A stretch of DNA of 64,000 nt from Methylohalobius crimeensis 10Ki (GCF_000421465.1 NZ_ATXB01000001.1:1946001-2010000); one strand, 5' to 3'. Positions 17,060 to 27,419 are shown, numbered from the stretch's first letter. Notes: generated from the sequence alone by a model not told the origin. A program made the numbers and translations.

Positions 17060-18343
17060 CTAGGCCGGAATCAAAACCCGGCTATTACCCATATCATTCT
17101 TTGGCCCTATCTCATCAACGACCAATTTCCATAACCCTTCGACGAAGGCGGCCAGACTCGCCTTGGGCAGCAGCAGAAAAGGCTTGCCTCGTCGGCGGCA
17201 TTCGCGCTTGATCCGCCTCACCGCATCGTGGCTGACATGATCGAGGGGACACAGCACCCAATCGGCTCGAGTGAGTAGTGCATCCAGATAGACACGATTG
17301 TCCTCCTTTCCGCCGTCATGACAGATCAATTCACCGCGACAACGCTCCACTAAGGTCCGAAAACAGGCCCATTGGCGATGCCGGCCTCCCACATAAAGGA
17401 CCCGGCGACCGGACAAGTCGATGGCGGCATCTCCCACTGCACGATCGGCCCCTTCTTCTAAAAATCGCTCCAAGACAGCATTCAAATATTCATGCTCCTT
17501 GCTCAAGGTTGCCAACTGTTCCTTCAATTGCCGCTCCCGCTCATGGGCAGTCTCTGCCGCATGTTTCCAGCGGGCGGATTCGGATACCGCACGTTCACAG
17601 CGGTTTACAAGCTTGCCCAGGCTTGTCATCGCATCGTCCAATCGGCGACACAGGCGGTTGTTCTCGCTACCGCTTTCTATATGCTGGAGACGCCACTCGG
17701 CTGCCTTTAATCGGCGCTTGACCTCCATGGAATCGTCCAATTGATGGCGCAGTTGGGAGATTTCCCGGTCCTTTGCTTGAAGACGGCGCTGGAATTCCCG
17801 GCAAGACTGGCTCATCTCCTTCTCCAGTCTTGGCACTTGGCGCTTAAGCTGGACCAAACGCTGCATATCAATCCGCATCGAAGCCCCGTTCAAATGGGAA
17901 AGCATGTGGATTTCGCCAAACAGCCGGAACATGAGCGACTCCGAGGCACAGGGATGAGTGACCGCTGCCCAGAAAGCCCCGGCGATATCGCCTTCGGCAA
18001 AGGCCTTCTCCCACAATTGAGTCAATGCCGCTAAATCTTTTGCCTTTTTGAACTCCTTTAGGATCTGATCGTATTTCCGATCCAGATATTTCTGCACCAG
18101 TTTAGCCAAAGGGGAGGATTTGCCGATCAAAGTGACGAACGAACAGTGGAGCTCGTAGTCACTGACCCCCTGCGGGACCCCCAACCGGGCCTTACGACAA
18201 AGCTTGCGTAGCTCCTCCAAGGTCAGGCAGGTGCCGGCAATACTGCAATGGAATCGGTGCTCGAGTTGCCACAGTTTTTTGCGTTGGGAAGGAAATCCAA
18301 GGTTTGTCGTTGTCGATTCCAACCGTGCAACCGATGCAGTCAT
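17060..18343 (-). CDS. DUF2325 domain protein with central coiled coil
   Basis: 427 residues, cytoplasmic. Three parts are seen. The N-terminal region of about 160 residues has WQLEHRFHCSIAGTCLTLEEL near its start. A long charged coiled coil follows (about residues 165-300, rich in Lys, Arg, Glu, Gln). The C-terminal domain from about residue 310 has RRVLYVGGRHRQW, LICHDGGKEDN and PLDHVSHDAVRRIKREC, the DUF2325 pattern. The biochemical role is unknown. The ATG has a perfect GGAGG site. A strong Fur-box-like sequence overlaps its likely promoter, so iron control is probable. It heads a minus-strand run of small proteins and cytochromes. Confidence 0.8.
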   Translation of the reverse strand: MTASVARLESTTTNLGFPSQRKKLWQLEHRFHCSIAGTCLTLEELRKLCRKARLGVPQGVSDYELHCSFVTLIGKSSPLAKLVQKYLDRKYDQILKEFKKAKDLAALTQLWEKAFAEGDIAGAFWAAVTHPCASESLMFRLFGEIHMLSHLNGASMRIDMQRLVQLKRQVPRLEKEMSQSCREFQRRLQAKDREISQLRHQLDDSMEVKRRLKAAEWRLQHIESGSENNRLCRRLDDAMTSLGKLVNRCERAVSESARWKHAAETAHERERQLKEQLATLSKEHEYLNAVLERFLEEGADRAVGDAAIDLSGRRVLYVGGRHRQWACFRTLVERCRGELICHDGGKEDNRVYLDALLTRADWVLCPLDHVSHDAVRRIKRECRRRGKPFLLLPKASLAAFVEGLWKLVVDEIGPKNDMGNSRVLIPA

Positions 18344-18379
18344 AATGGTACCTCCTTCTCATCAATCCTTGAATACAAA

Positions 18380-18394
18380 TGATAATGATTATTT
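18380..18394. promoter_or_regulatory. Fur-box-like operator in front of the DUF2325 gene
   Basis: TGATAATGATTATTT matches the 7-1-7 Fur consensus TGATAATnATTATCA at 12 of 14 defined positions. On the minus strand TTGATA (18406-18401) and TATCAT make a plausible -35/-10 pair with the site lying over the -10 and spacer. This is the usual place for iron-dependent repression by Fur. It is 37 bases from the DUF2325 start codon. It could also affect the divergent plus-strand gene. Confidence 0.72.
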
Positions 18395-18743
18395 TTTGTA
18401 TATCAAGCCGAATTTACGACTCCTGACCTTCAGTATCCCCGACACATCAAAGGATGAATCTATTCAAAGAAAACAACCCTGCCGCTACGGTATGTGATGA
18501 TTCTTACTACAATACCGATTGGCTACGAAGCCGATAAATGTAAAAATTCAGCGATTGTCCCGCTCGGTAACGGAAAAAATGACGGAAAAAATGGAGGACA
18601 TGATGACGAACCCGCCGGGAACGAATTTGGATTCCAAAGCGTGGCCTGAAGAGGCGAATCCTAGAGAAAATAACGGTTCAAATTCGACACGAATAAATTG
18701 GGTTTGCTGGAGACGGGTCCGAAGCACGACTCTTCAGAAGGGA
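18395..18743. other. Upstream region of the DUF2490 gene, mostly without a recognised feature
   Basis: About 350 bases between the Fur-like site and the preferred DUF2490 start. The last 225 bases are open in the DUF2490 frame and contain a strong ribosome site (GGAGGACATGATG, ATGs at 18600 and 18603). Translation may therefore start here with a roughly 47-49 residue extension before the signal sequence, or this may be leader. No RNA structure or repeat was recognised. Confidence 0.5.
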
Positions 18744-19460
18744 ATGGGCTCAAAGCTATGGGTATTGCTTTGGTTTGGTTTAGGAATGCTGACGGCCAGC
18801 ACAGCGTACGCCGCCGACAACGCCTTTTTCGGCTGGTACGGCGTCTCCGCCCACGGGAGGTTGGACAAGCTTTCGCCGGCCCTGGAAAATTTCAGCTGGA
18901 GTGTCTTGAACCAGGCACGCTTCAGTCATCATGCCCAGGAAAAGTTTGCCAACAATTCCAACCGGCTTGCCGAATACTTGCTTTTCATCCAATTCAATTA
19001 TCACTTCAACGACCAGTTGCATGTGGGGCTGGGCTATACCCGCGACTGGCTCGACACCTTCAATGAAAACCGTGCCTACGAGGAAATCGGCTGGCAATCG
19101 GAGCCGTTCGAATGGGGCCGGTTGATGACGCGCACCCGGCTGGAACAGCGGGTTCATGACAACGCCAAAAACCGCAACGTCGGCTGGCGGGTGCGGGAGC
19201 TGGTCCAGTGGAGCTACCCCCTTCCGGGGCTGCCCAGGGTTGCTTTGGTCCTCAACGACGAAGTGATGTGGTATCTCAATTCCAGCCGATGGCGCAGCGA
19301 CGGCTTTGCCGAAAACCGCGTCTTCGGCGGCTTCAACTTCCGGATTCTTCCCGATATTCAACTCACTATGGGATATCTGAACCAGTTCGTGCGCAAGGAA
19401 ACTTCGAAGCAAAGTCAGCTCAACCACGCTTTGTTCACCAACCTGGATTTCAGCTTCTGA
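18744..19460 (+). CDS. DUF2490 outer-membrane beta-barrel-like protein
   Basis: About 238 residues from the preferred start. A signal peptide (LWVLLWFGLGMLTASTAYA|AD) is followed by alternating aromatic-rich strands ending in FTNLDFSF, a typical beta-barrel C-terminus with terminal Phe. NRLAEYLLFIQFNYHF and VGLGYTRDWL fit DUF2490. Function is unknown; the family is thought to sit in the outer membrane. The ATG at 18744 follows AGAAGG closely. The alternative ATG at 18603 has a better ribosome site but would bury the signal peptide inside the protein. It precedes the TolC/RND genes by 64 bases. Confidence 0.72.
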   Translation: MGSKLWVLLWFGLGMLTASTAYAADNAFFGWYGVSAHGRLDKLSPALENFSWSVLNQARFSHHAQEKFANNSNRLAEYLLFIQFNYHFNDQLHVGLGYTRDWLDTFNENRAYEEIGWQSEPFEWGRLMTRTRLEQRVHDNAKNRNVGWRVRELVQWSYPLPGLPRVALVLNDEVMWYLNSSRWRSDGFAENRVFGGFNFRILPDIQLTMGYLNQFVRKETSKQSQLNHALFTNLDFSF

Positions 19461-19524
19461 TTATGCAGAATCTCTAATACAAATCCTCACTCTAGGGAAA
19501 AATATTGGCTGCCGGACCGATACC

Positions 19525-20901
19525 ATGAAATGCCTTCAATGCTTTGTGACGGTCATGCTGATGCTGGGTAGCGGAATAGCCGCAGCCGAATCGGTCGGAC
19601 CGGCGGCTCGCGGCGAGCTTCCCGCACATCCCTTGACTCTGCAACAGGCCATTGATCTGGCCATCCAGCGCAATCCCGACATGCATGTGGCGCAGGCTCG
19701 AATCGAGACCGCCCGCGCCCGCATGCAGGAGGTTCAGGCGGCCTTTTTCCCCCATCTCCAGGCGGGTCTCGGCTATACCGCGTCCAACGATCCCAGCCGT
19801 GCCTTCGGTATGATCGTGGCCCAACGTCGCTTCGATTTCAGCATGGACATCAATGAGCCGGGTTATATCAAAGATTTCCGGCCCGAGATCGGGGCAAGCT
19901 GGTCGCTGTTCCGCGGCGGACAGGACTATTTCACCCGGCAGGCGGCGAAACTCGGCCTGGATGCCCAAAAGGCCCGCAAAAACGCCGTCCACGGCACCCT
20001 TCGCGCCGCTGTCAGTAGCGCTTTCTACGCGCTGTTGGAAGCCCCTCAACAAATCGAGGTGGCCCGACGCACGCTGACCGCCATCGGCAGAGAACTGGAG
20101 CACGTCCGCTCTCGCCGAGAGCAAGGCATGGCGCTGAAATCCGATGTCCTCTCCCTGGAGGTTCGATTGAATCAAGCCGAGGCGGCGGAAATCCGGGCCC
20201 GGAACGCGGAAGAAGCCGCTCGGACCGCCTTGCGTGCATTACTCGCCGCCCCGGCGGACAGCTCATTGAAAGCCAATCCCACCGATGTCGCCGAACCGCC
20301 CGCTGCCCCGGGAAAATTCAGCGACTGGCTCGATCAAGCCCGGCGTCACCGTCCCGAACTTCAGGCCGCGGAAAAGAACGTGGCGGCCAAGGAAAAGGCG
20401 CTTCTGGCCGCGCGCGGCGCTCGCCTGCCACGCGTCGATGCGTTCGCCGTGTACGGTCAAAACAGCAAGAAACCCCACTTCTCCACCGATAAAGACAATG
20501 TCACCGTGGGGGTTCGGGCCGAAATCGATCTGTTTTCCGGCGGCGCGATCACGGCGCGGATCGAGCAGGCCCAACGACAGCTGGAAGAAGCCCGCGCCCT
20601 CAATCAGAAAATCCACTTGCAAGTGGAACGGGAGGTCAAACAGGCCTGGCTGACGCTTCGGGAAGCCCTGGCGCAACTGAATGTCGCCCGCGCCGAAGTC
20701 GCCGCCGGCGAGGAAGCCCTGCGTCTGGTCCGTGAACAATACCGCGGCGGCACCGCGACGGTCACCCGCTATCTCAACGCCGAAACCGACGCCGCCAGCG
20801 CGCAACTCCATCTGATCTCCGCCCGTTTCAACACCCTTACCGCCCAAGCCGAGATGCAACGCGCGACCGGCATGGGGATCGCTCAGGAGCCTTCGTCATG
20901 A
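19525..20901 (+). CDS. TolC-family outer-membrane efflux protein
   Basis: 458 residues with a signal peptide (ending GSGIAAA|ES). Two similar halves of long alpha-helical coiled coils and short barrel strands are seen: HPLTLQQAIDLAIQRNPDM opens the first, and the second ends with NVARAEVAAGEEALRLVREQY and ATVTRYLNAETDAASA, classic TolC-family phrases. It forms the outer-membrane channel of the tripartite pump encoded with the next two genes. Its stop overlaps the adaptor start by 4 bases (ATGA). Confidence 0.92.
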   Translation: MKCLQCFVTVMLMLGSGIAAAESVGPAARGELPAHPLTLQQAIDLAIQRNPDMHVAQARIETARARMQEVQAAFFPHLQAGLGYTASNDPSRAFGMIVAQRRFDFSMDINEPGYIKDFRPEIGASWSLFRGGQDYFTRQAAKLGLDAQKARKNAVHGTLRAAVSSAFYALLEAPQQIEVARRTLTAIGRELEHVRSRREQGMALKSDVLSLEVRLNQAEAAEIRARNAEEAARTALRALLAAPADSSLKANPTDVAEPPAAPGKFSDWLDQARRHRPELQAAEKNVAAKEKALLAARGARLPRVDAFAVYGQNSKKPHFSTDKDNVTVGVRAEIDLFSGGAITARIEQAQRQLEEARALNQKIHLQVEREVKQAWLTLREALAQLNVARAEVAAGEEALRLVREQYRGGTATVTRYLNAETDAASAQLHLISARFNTLTAQAEMQRATGMGIAQEPSS

Positions 20902-21980
20902 CCTCCCGTAAACGTTTCTCCGGCAAACTGATCCTCGTGCCTCTCGTCGTGCTCGCCGTGGCCCTTCTGCTTTTTTATCTGCAAGGTGGCTTTTCCCGCA
21001 AGACCCCTCCCGGACAGACCGAGGTATCGCCCCCCCCGGCCAAAGGGGAAATCGTTGCCGTCACGCGGGAAACCTTACCCATCCGCTTGAGCTGGCCGGC
21101 CACGGTCGTCTCCCACACCGTCGCCCGGATCGCCCCCAAATTTCCCGGCCGTATCCTTGAAATCACCGTCAGACCGGGGGATTCGGTTCAAGCGGGACAA
21201 CTGTTGGTACAACTGAACGCCAGCCAAATCCGAGCCCAGTGGCAGGCGGCCCAAGCCGCCCTCGCTTCCGCGCGGGCGCAGGCCGAACGGGCGGAAGCCG
21301 ACGCCCGCCGACTCCGCAATCTATATGCCCAAGAAGCCGCCACCCGTCAGGATCTCGACGCCGCCCTGGCCGCCGAGCGGAGTACCCGAGCCCAAGTGGA
21401 GGCGGCGCGCCATCGCGTCGAAGCCATCCGCGCCCAACTGCAAGAAACCGAACTCAAGGCACCGTTCGCCGGCAACGTGATCGAACGCCGCGCCGATCCC
21501 GGCGACATGGGCCTTCCGGGCCAACCCATCCTGGTGCTTCAGGACCCCGACCGGTTGCAAGTAGAAACGGCGGTTCCGGAACGTTGCCTCGGAGGTTCGA
21601 AGGTGGGCGACCCGCTGGCGGTGGAAATCCCCGGCGCCCAACTGAAACTCACCGCCCGCATCACCGAAAGAGCCGCGGCCGCCGACCCCTTGACCCACAC
21701 GGTTCTGGTGAAGGCAATCTTGCCCGCCCACCGGTCGATCACCCCGGGCGCGTTCGCCTGGGCACGTCAGGCGTGCGGAAAGCGCGAGGCCCTATTACTG
21801 CCCGCCACCGCCGTCCGCCGCGTCGGCCAGCTGGAAGAAGTCACCCGGGTTAAAAACGGAGTCGTCCAGGTCCGGCTGGTGCGAACCGGTCAGCGCCACG
21901 ACAATCGGGTGGAGATCTTGTCCGGCCTGCAAGCGGGCGACCGAGTTCTAATGCCGTCGGCAAGGGCGGAGGCAGAATGA
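20898..21980 (+). CDS. RND efflux periplasmic adaptor (membrane fusion protein)
   Basis: 360 residues: an N-terminal membrane anchor (LILVPLVVLAVALLLFYL), a lipoyl-like domain split around a helical hairpin (PGRILEITVRPGDSVQAGQLL ... ETELKAPFAGNVIERRADPGD), then beta-barrel and membrane-proximal domains. It bridges the inner-membrane pump and the TolC channel. Overlapping start and stop codons link it to both neighbours. Substrate is not predictable from the sequence. Confidence 0.92.
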   Translation: MTSRKRFSGKLILVPLVVLAVALLLFYLQGGFSRKTPPGQTEVSPPPAKGEIVAVTRETLPIRLSWPATVVSHTVARIAPKFPGRILEITVRPGDSVQAGQLLVQLNASQIRAQWQAAQAALASARAQAERAEADARRLRNLYAQEAATRQDLDAALAAERSTRAQVEAARHRVEAIRAQLQETELKAPFAGNVIERRADPGDMGLPGQPILVLQDPDRLQVETAVPERCLGGSKVGDPLAVEIPGAQLKLTARITERAAAADPLTHTVLVKAILPAHRSITPGAFAWARQACGKREALLLPATAVRRVGQLEEVTRVKNGVVQVRLVRTGQRHDNRVEILSGLQAGDRVLMPSARAEAE

Positions 21981-24900
21981 ACGCCGAGCAAAACCTGGGC
22001 TTTATCGCCCGGATCGTCGAACTGTTCATCACTTCCCGTCTGTCGCCGCTGATCCTCATCGCTTCCTTGCTGATGGGCATGGCGGCGCTGCTTCTGACCC
22101 CGCGCGAGGAAGAACCCCAGATCGTGGTGCCGGTGATGGACGTGTTCGTGGAAGCGCCGGGCGCCTCGGCGGACGAAGTGGAAAAACTCGTGGCCACGCC
22201 GCTGGAGCAAAAGCTTTGGGAGATTCCGGGGGTGGAATACGCCTATTCCATGTCGATGCCGGGACGGGCCGTGGCCACGGTGCGCTATTACGTGGGCGAG
22301 GACCGCGAGGACAGCTTGCTCAAGACTTGGAGCAAGCTGATGTCCAACCAAGACTTGATCCCGCCCTTCGTCTCCGGCTGGACGGTCAAACCGGTGGAAA
22401 TCGACGACGTTCCCATCGTCCTGTTGACTCTGTCTTCCCCCGATCCGGCTTATGGGGGCTACGAATTGCGCCGCATCGCCGAGGAATTGGTGGATAAAAT
22501 CGGCACCGTGGAAAACACCGGCAAGATCTGGATCAGCGGCGGGGAAAGGCGCACTTTGCGGATCTATCCGAATCCGGCCAAGCTCGCCGCCCATCAGGTG
22601 ACGTTACTGGAACTGATTCGAACGCTCCAAGCCGCCAACCTGAACCTTCAAGCCGGGGAGTTCGATCTCTCCGACCGCCGCCTGCGCCTGGAAGCCGGCC
22701 CCTTCATCCGAACCCTGGCGCAGGCGGAATCCATCGTGATCGCCCAGCACGGCGGACGTCCGGTCTATTTGCGCGAAGTGGCCCGTTTGGAAGACGGACC
22801 GGCGGAGACGGACACTTATACGCGCATCGGTTTCGGTCCTCAAGCCGGCCGCAGCGAAATCATCGCCGGCCCCGAAGCCAGCGCCGGCGAAAGCGGTCCC
22901 GCAGTCACCATCGCCGTCCCCAAGCGGCGCGGCGCCAACGCTGTGACCGTGGCCCGCGCGGTGATCGATCAAGTGAAATCTCTCCACGACCGGGTCATTC
23001 CCTCCCAAGTGACGGTCACGGTCACTCGCGATTACGGCCGAACCGCCAACGACAAAGTCAATGAACTGGTCCAAAATCTGGTGGTGGCCATCCTCCTCGT
23101 GGTCACCGTGCTGGCCATCATTTTGGGCCTGCGCGAGGCATTCGTGGTGGCCATCGCCGTACCGGTCACCTTCGGCGTGACTCTGTTCATGGATCTCCTA
23201 TTCGACTACACCATTAACCGCGTCACTTTGTTCGCCTTGGTTTTATCTTTGGGGCTCTTGGTCGACGATCCCATCGTCAATATGGAAAACATCTACCGCC
23301 ACTTCAAAATGCGCCGCCAACCGCCCTTGCCGGCCGCCTTGACCGCGGTGGACGAAGTGCTGCCTCCCACCATCTTCACCACCCTGACCGCCATCGTCTC
23401 TTTTTTGCCCATGGCCTTCATCACCGGCATGATGGGACCCTACATGGGCCCCATGGCCTTCAACGTCCCGGTGGCCCTGACCGTTTCCACCTTTGTGGCG
23501 ATCACCATCACACCGTGGATCAGCTATCGCCTGCTCAAAGGAGACTACGGCAAAAAGGAAGAGGAATCTTTCGATCTTGAACGTACCTGGATTTATCGAG
23601 TCTATCGCGCCCTTCTGGCGCCTTTACTTAAAACGCCTCGGCACGCCGGTCTATTTCTGCTGGCGGTGGCGATTCTGTTTCTGCTCTCCTGTCTCCTGGT
23701 GGTCTTCAAGGTGCCGCTGAAACTCTTGCCGTTCGACAACAAAAGCGAACTGCAATTGGTGATCGATATGCCTCGCGGGACCACTCTGGAAACGACCGAC
23801 GCGGTCACCCGGGATCTGGAGGCCTATCTGGCCACGGTCAACGAGATCACCGACTTCAGTGCCTATGTGGGGCTCGCCTCCCCTATGGACTTCAACGCCA
23901 TGGCCCGGCGCTATTATTTGCGCCGCGGCGCCCATCAAAGCGACATCCGGATCAACTTGGTTCACAAGCTCGACCGCGATCAACAATCCCATCAGATCGC
24001 ATTGCGCATTCGGCCCGCCGTCGAGCGCATCGCCGCCCGCCACGGCGCCAATGTCAAAATCGTGGAAACCCCGCCCGGCCCGCCGGTACTCTCCACCGTG
24101 GTGGCCGAAGTTTACGGTCCGCCGGGAGGCTCGTATGCCGACCTCGTCGTCAACACGAAGAAAGTCCGGCAGGAGTTCGATAAGCTCGACATCCTGGTGG
24201 ATGTGGATGATTTCGTGGATGCCCCCCAAACCCTCTTGCACTACCATCTGGATCAATCCAAAGCGGCGCTCCACGGCATTACCGTCCAGCAGACGGCGAA
24301 GACTTTGGCGGCGGCCCTCGACGGCGCGCAGATAGGCATTCTGCACGCCGATGGCGAGCGTTTTCCCGCCTCTATCTTGGTCCGCCTGACTCGTCCCCTC
24401 CGCTCGGTTCCCGAGACCCTCCTGACCTTGCGGGTACGCGCCCAAGACGGCCATCTGATTCCCCTGGGGGAAGTGGGGCACTTTGAGCGCGAAGCACAGC
24501 CGACGACTCGCTTCCATAAGAATTTGCAACCGGTCAACTACGTCGTCGCCGAACTCGCCGGCCATGCCCCGGTGGAGGCGGTCATCGCTTTAACCCGCGC
24601 CTTCAACGAGCGTCCCCTGCCGGAAGGCTACGATGTCACCCTGCGCGGAGAAGGCGAATGGAAAATCACCGTGGATGTGTTTCGCGATCTGGGAATCGGC
24701 TTCGGCGCCGCCTTATTGCTGATTTATGTCTTGTTGGTGATTCAGACCAATTCTTTAGGGATGCCGGGAGTGATCATGCTCGCCATTCCCCTGACCATCA
24801 TCGGCATCATGCCCGGCTTCTGGCTCTTGAACATGCTCCCGGAACCGATCGGGCCCTACCCCAACCCGGTTTTTTTCACCGCCACCGCTATGATCGGGAT

Positions 24901-25192
24901 GATTGCCTTGGCCGGCATCGTGGTGCGTAATTCCATTTTATTGATCGATTTCACCGAACGGCTTCGCAGCCAAGGCCGATCCTTGCGCGAAGCGCTGATC
25001 GAAGCCGGCGCGGTGCGTTTTCGGCCGATTCTCCTGACCGCATTCACCACCTTGTCCGGCGCCGTGGTCATGACGCTGGACCCCATCTTCTCGGGACTGG
25101 CGTGGAGCTTCATCTTTGGCATCTTCGCCTCCACTTCCTTTACTTTATTAGTGATTCCGGTGGTTTATTGGTTGTTGTCCAGAACCCGGTAG
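21977..25192 (+). CDS. RND efflux transporter permease subunit
   Basis: 1071 residues, full length for the HAE-RND class: twelve expected membrane helices and two large periplasmic loops. The paired aspartates of TM4 needed for proton relay are present in GLLVDDPIVNMENIYRHF. LTAIVSFLPMAF and the C-terminal FTTLSGAVVMTLDPIFSG are family-typical. No methionine-rich signature of the Cus heavy-metal subgroup was obvious, so drug or amphiphile efflux is the default. It completes the TolC-adaptor-pump operon, and no terminator was evident in the 171 bases that follow. Confidence 0.93.
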   Translation: MNAEQNLGFIARIVELFITSRLSPLILIASLLMGMAALLLTPREEEPQIVVPVMDVFVEAPGASADEVEKLVATPLEQKLWEIPGVEYAYSMSMPGRAVATVRYYVGEDREDSLLKTWSKLMSNQDLIPPFVSGWTVKPVEIDDVPIVLLTLSSPDPAYGGYELRRIAEELVDKIGTVENTGKIWISGGERRTLRIYPNPAKLAAHQVTLLELIRTLQAANLNLQAGEFDLSDRRLRLEAGPFIRTLAQAESIVIAQHGGRPVYLREVARLEDGPAETDTYTRIGFGPQAGRSEIIAGPEASAGESGPAVTIAVPKRRGANAVTVARAVIDQVKSLHDRVIPSQVTVTVTRDYGRTANDKVNELVQNLVVAILLVVTVLAIILGLREAFVVAIAVPVTFGVTLFMDLLFDYTINRVTLFALVLSLGLLVDDPIVNMENIYRHFKMRRQPPLPAALTAVDEVLPPTIFTTLTAIVSFLPMAFITGMMGPYMGPMAFNVPVALTVSTFVAITITPWISYRLLKGDYGKKEEESFDLERTWIYRVYRALLAPLLKTPRHAGLFLLAVAILFLLSCLLVVFKVPLKLLPFDNKSELQLVIDMPRGTTLETTDAVTRDLEAYLATVNEITDFSAYVGLASPMDFNAMARRYYLRRGAHQSDIRINLVHKLDRDQQSHQIALRIRPAVERIAARHGANVKIVETPPGPPVLSTVVAEVYGPPGGSYADLVVNTKKVRQEFDKLDILVDVDDFVDAPQTLLHYHLDQSKAALHGITVQQTAKTLAAALDGAQIGILHADGERFPASILVRLTRPLRSVPETLLTLRVRAQDGHLIPLGEVGHFEREAQPTTRFHKNLQPVNYVVAELAGHAPVEAVIALTRAFNERPLPEGYDVTLRGEGEWKITVDVFRDLGIGFGAALLLIYVLLVIQTNSLGMPGVIMLAIPLTIIGIMPGFWLLNMLPEPIGPYPNPVFFTATAMIGMIALAGIVVRNSILLIDFTERLRSQGRSLREALIEAGAVRFRPILLTAFTTLSGAVVMTLDPIFSGLAWSFIFGIFASTSFTLLVIPVVYWLLSRTR

Positions 25193-25363
25193 AATTCTCG
25201 CCTGATTCCTGTCCGTCAACACTTTTTTCGATTTCAGGAAAGTCCGCTGGAACGCATGTCGGAAACTTTCGCCGCGGTGTATTTTTGTCCGGCAAAATGC
25301 TAGATTGATGGGTTTGTAATATTTCCCAAGCCCAAAAAACCAGTAAGAACAAAAGGTTGACAA

Positions 25364-25612
25364 ATGGCCGATCTATTCGATAGCGGGATCGAACTGATGC
25401 TCATCGGGATGGGCATCGTATTCCTGTTCCTGGGATTGCTGGTGGCGACCGTCAACGGAATGTCCCGAATCATTTGCCGCTGGTTTCCGGACCAACCACC
25501 GCCGACACCCTCTCGCCCTTTCCGGACCGCCGCCGCCCAAGCCGAGAAAGGAGATATCGTCGCCGCCATCGGCGCCGCGATACACCGCTATCGGACCGAA
25601 CACCGCAATTGA
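25364..25612 (+). CDS. oadG: Oxaloacetate decarboxylase gamma chain
   Basis: 82 residues with a single N-terminal membrane helix ([25 protein letters not shown]), the standard OadG motif, and a proline-rich linker. OadG assembles the complex and helps bind the alpha subunit. The alpha gene follows 31 bases downstream and the beta gene after that, the classic G-A-B order. The ATG follows AAAGGTTGACAA, a fair ribosome site. Confidence 0.88.
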   Translation: MADLFDSGIELMLIGMGIVFLFLGLLVATVNGMSRIICRWFPDQPPPTPSRPFRTAAAQAEKGDIVAAIGAAIHRYRTEHRN

Positions 25613-25643
25613 CCCAACCCAGCTCTCGAGGAGTCCCCCCATC

Positions 25644-27419
25644 ATGACCAAGCGTTTAGGCATTACCGAAGTCGTATTGCGCGACGCCCATCAGTCGCTG
25701 TTAGCCACCCGCTTCCGACTTGAAGATATGCTGCCCATTTGTTCCAAGCTGGACCAAGTCGGTTTCTGGTCCTTGGAGGTCTGGGGCGGTGCCACCTTCG
25801 ACGCATGTATCCGTTATTTGGGCGAAGACCCGTGGGAACGGCTGCGGGCCTTCAAACAGGCGCTCCCCAACACCCCCCTGCAAATGCTGCTGCGCGGCCA
25901 GAATTTGCTCGGCTACCGCCATTACGCCGACGACGTGGTGGACGCTTTCGTGGAGCGGGCCGCCGCCGGCGGAATCGACGTATTCCGCATTTTCGACGCC
26001 CTCAACGACCTGCGCAACATCGAACACGCGGTCAAGGCCGTCGTCGCCGCCGGCAAGCACGCCCAGGGCACCATGTCCTATACCATCAGCCCGGTGCATA
26101 CCGTCGACACCTGGGTGGACCTGGGCAGACGCTTGGAGGATCTGGGCGCCCACTCGGTCTGCATCAAGGACATGGCGGGACTGCTCAGCCCGCACGTGGC
26201 CACCGAACTGGTGGGCCGCCTGAAAAAAAGCCTGGATATCCCGGTCCATCTTCATTGTCATGCCACCACCGGCCTGAGTGTGGCCACTTTTTACGCCGCC
26301 GCCGAAGCCGGGATCGACAACCTCGACACCGCGGTTTCCTCCATGAGCATGACCTACAGCCACAGCCCCACGGAAACCATGATCGCCATCTTTCAGGGCC
26401 ACGCGCGCGATACCGGGCTGGACCTGGAACGGGTGGAAGAAATCGGTCTTTATTTCCGCGAGGTGCGGAAAAAATACGCCCAATTCGAAGGCGCGCTCAA
26501 GGGGGTCGACAGCCGCATTCTCGTGGCCCAGGTACCCGGCGGCATGCTCACCAATATGGAAAATCAGCTCAAAGAGCAAAATGCCTCCGACAAGCTGGAC
26601 CAGGTGCTCAAAGAGATCCCCCGGGTGCGAAAAGACCTGGGCTACATTCCCCTGGTGACACCGTCTTCCCAAATCGTCGGCACCCAAGCGGTCATCAACG
26701 TGCTTTCCGGAGAACGTTACAAGACCATCACCAAGGAAGTTCAGGCACTGCTGAAGGGCGAGTACGGCGCCACCCCCGCTCCGGTCAACGAGGAACTGCA
26801 ACAGCGGGCCCTCCAGGGAGAAGCCCCCATCAGCCACCGCCCGGCGGATCAACTCGCCCCGGAAATGGAGAAATTGACCGAAGAGTTGACCCAACTGGCC
26901 CGGGAACATAACGTTCAATTGGCCGACCATGCCATCGAAGACGTCTTGATCTACGCCCTTTTCCCGCAAATCGGTTGGAAATTTCTCCAGGAACGCGGCA
27001 ATTCGGAGGCATTCGAACCGCGGCCGCAGGAGGAAGCCGCCTCCCCGGCGCCAACCGCCCCGAGCGCCGCGCCGCCGGCCAACGCTCCGGCCAGCTATAA
27101 GGTCGTGGTCAATCAAAAGGTTTATCACGTGGAAGTGGCTCCCCACGGAGCGGTCACCTCCATCCAGCCAACCGCCGAGCCTGCCGCGCAAGGCGCCAGC
27201 CAAGGCGGAGCCCAGATCACCGCCCCGATGGCCGGCACGATCCTCAAAGTCAACGTCAGTCCGGGAGATAACGTGCAAGAAGGGGATCTGGTCTTGGTCA
27301 TGGAGGCCATGAAGATGGAAACCGAAATCCACGCCAAGCAAGGCGGAACCGTGCAAACGGTTCGAGTCAAGGAAGGGGATGCGGTCGCGGTGGACGACGT
27401 ATTGATTATTTTGGATTGA
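25644..27419 (+). CDS. oadA: Oxaloacetate decarboxylase alpha chain (carboxyltransferase with biotin domain)
   Basis: 591 residues. The N-terminal carboxyltransferase domain starts [18 protein letters not shown], with metal ligands including [11 protein letters not shown]. An association domain and a Pro/Ala-rich linker (about residues 455-480) follow. The C-terminal biotinyl domain carries the modification lysine in [11 protein letters not shown]. It transfers the carboxyl group of oxaloacetate to biotin on the cytoplasmic face. Pyruvate carboxylase subunit B has a similar build, but flanking oadG and oadB settle the identity. The ATG follows GAGGAGTC. Confidence 0.93.
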   Translation: MTKRLGITEVVLRDAHQSLLATRFRLEDMLPICSKLDQVGFWSLEVWGGATFDACIRYLGEDPWERLRAFKQALPNTPLQMLLRGQNLLGYRHYADDVVDAFVERAAAGGIDVFRIFDALNDLRNIEHAVKAVVAAGKHAQGTMSYTISPVHTVDTWVDLGRRLEDLGAHSVCIKDMAGLLSPHVATELVGRLKKSLDIPVHLHCHATTGLSVATFYAAAEAGIDNLDTAVSSMSMTYSHSPTETMIAIFQGHARDTGLDLERVEEIGLYFREVRKKYAQFEGALKGVDSRILVAQVPGGMLTNMENQLKEQNASDKLDQVLKEIPRVRKDLGYIPLVTPSSQIVGTQAVINVLSGERYKTITKEVQALLKGEYGATPAPVNEELQQRALQGEAPISHRPADQLAPEMEKLTEELTQLAREHNVQLADHAIEDVLIYALFPQIGWKFLQERGNSEAFEPRPQEEAASPAPTAPSAAPPANAPASYKVVVNQKVYHVEVAPHGAVTSIQPTAEPAAQGASQGGAQITAPMAGTILKVNVSPGDNVQEGDLVLVMEAMKMETEIHAKQGGTVQTVRVKEGDAVAVDDVLIILD

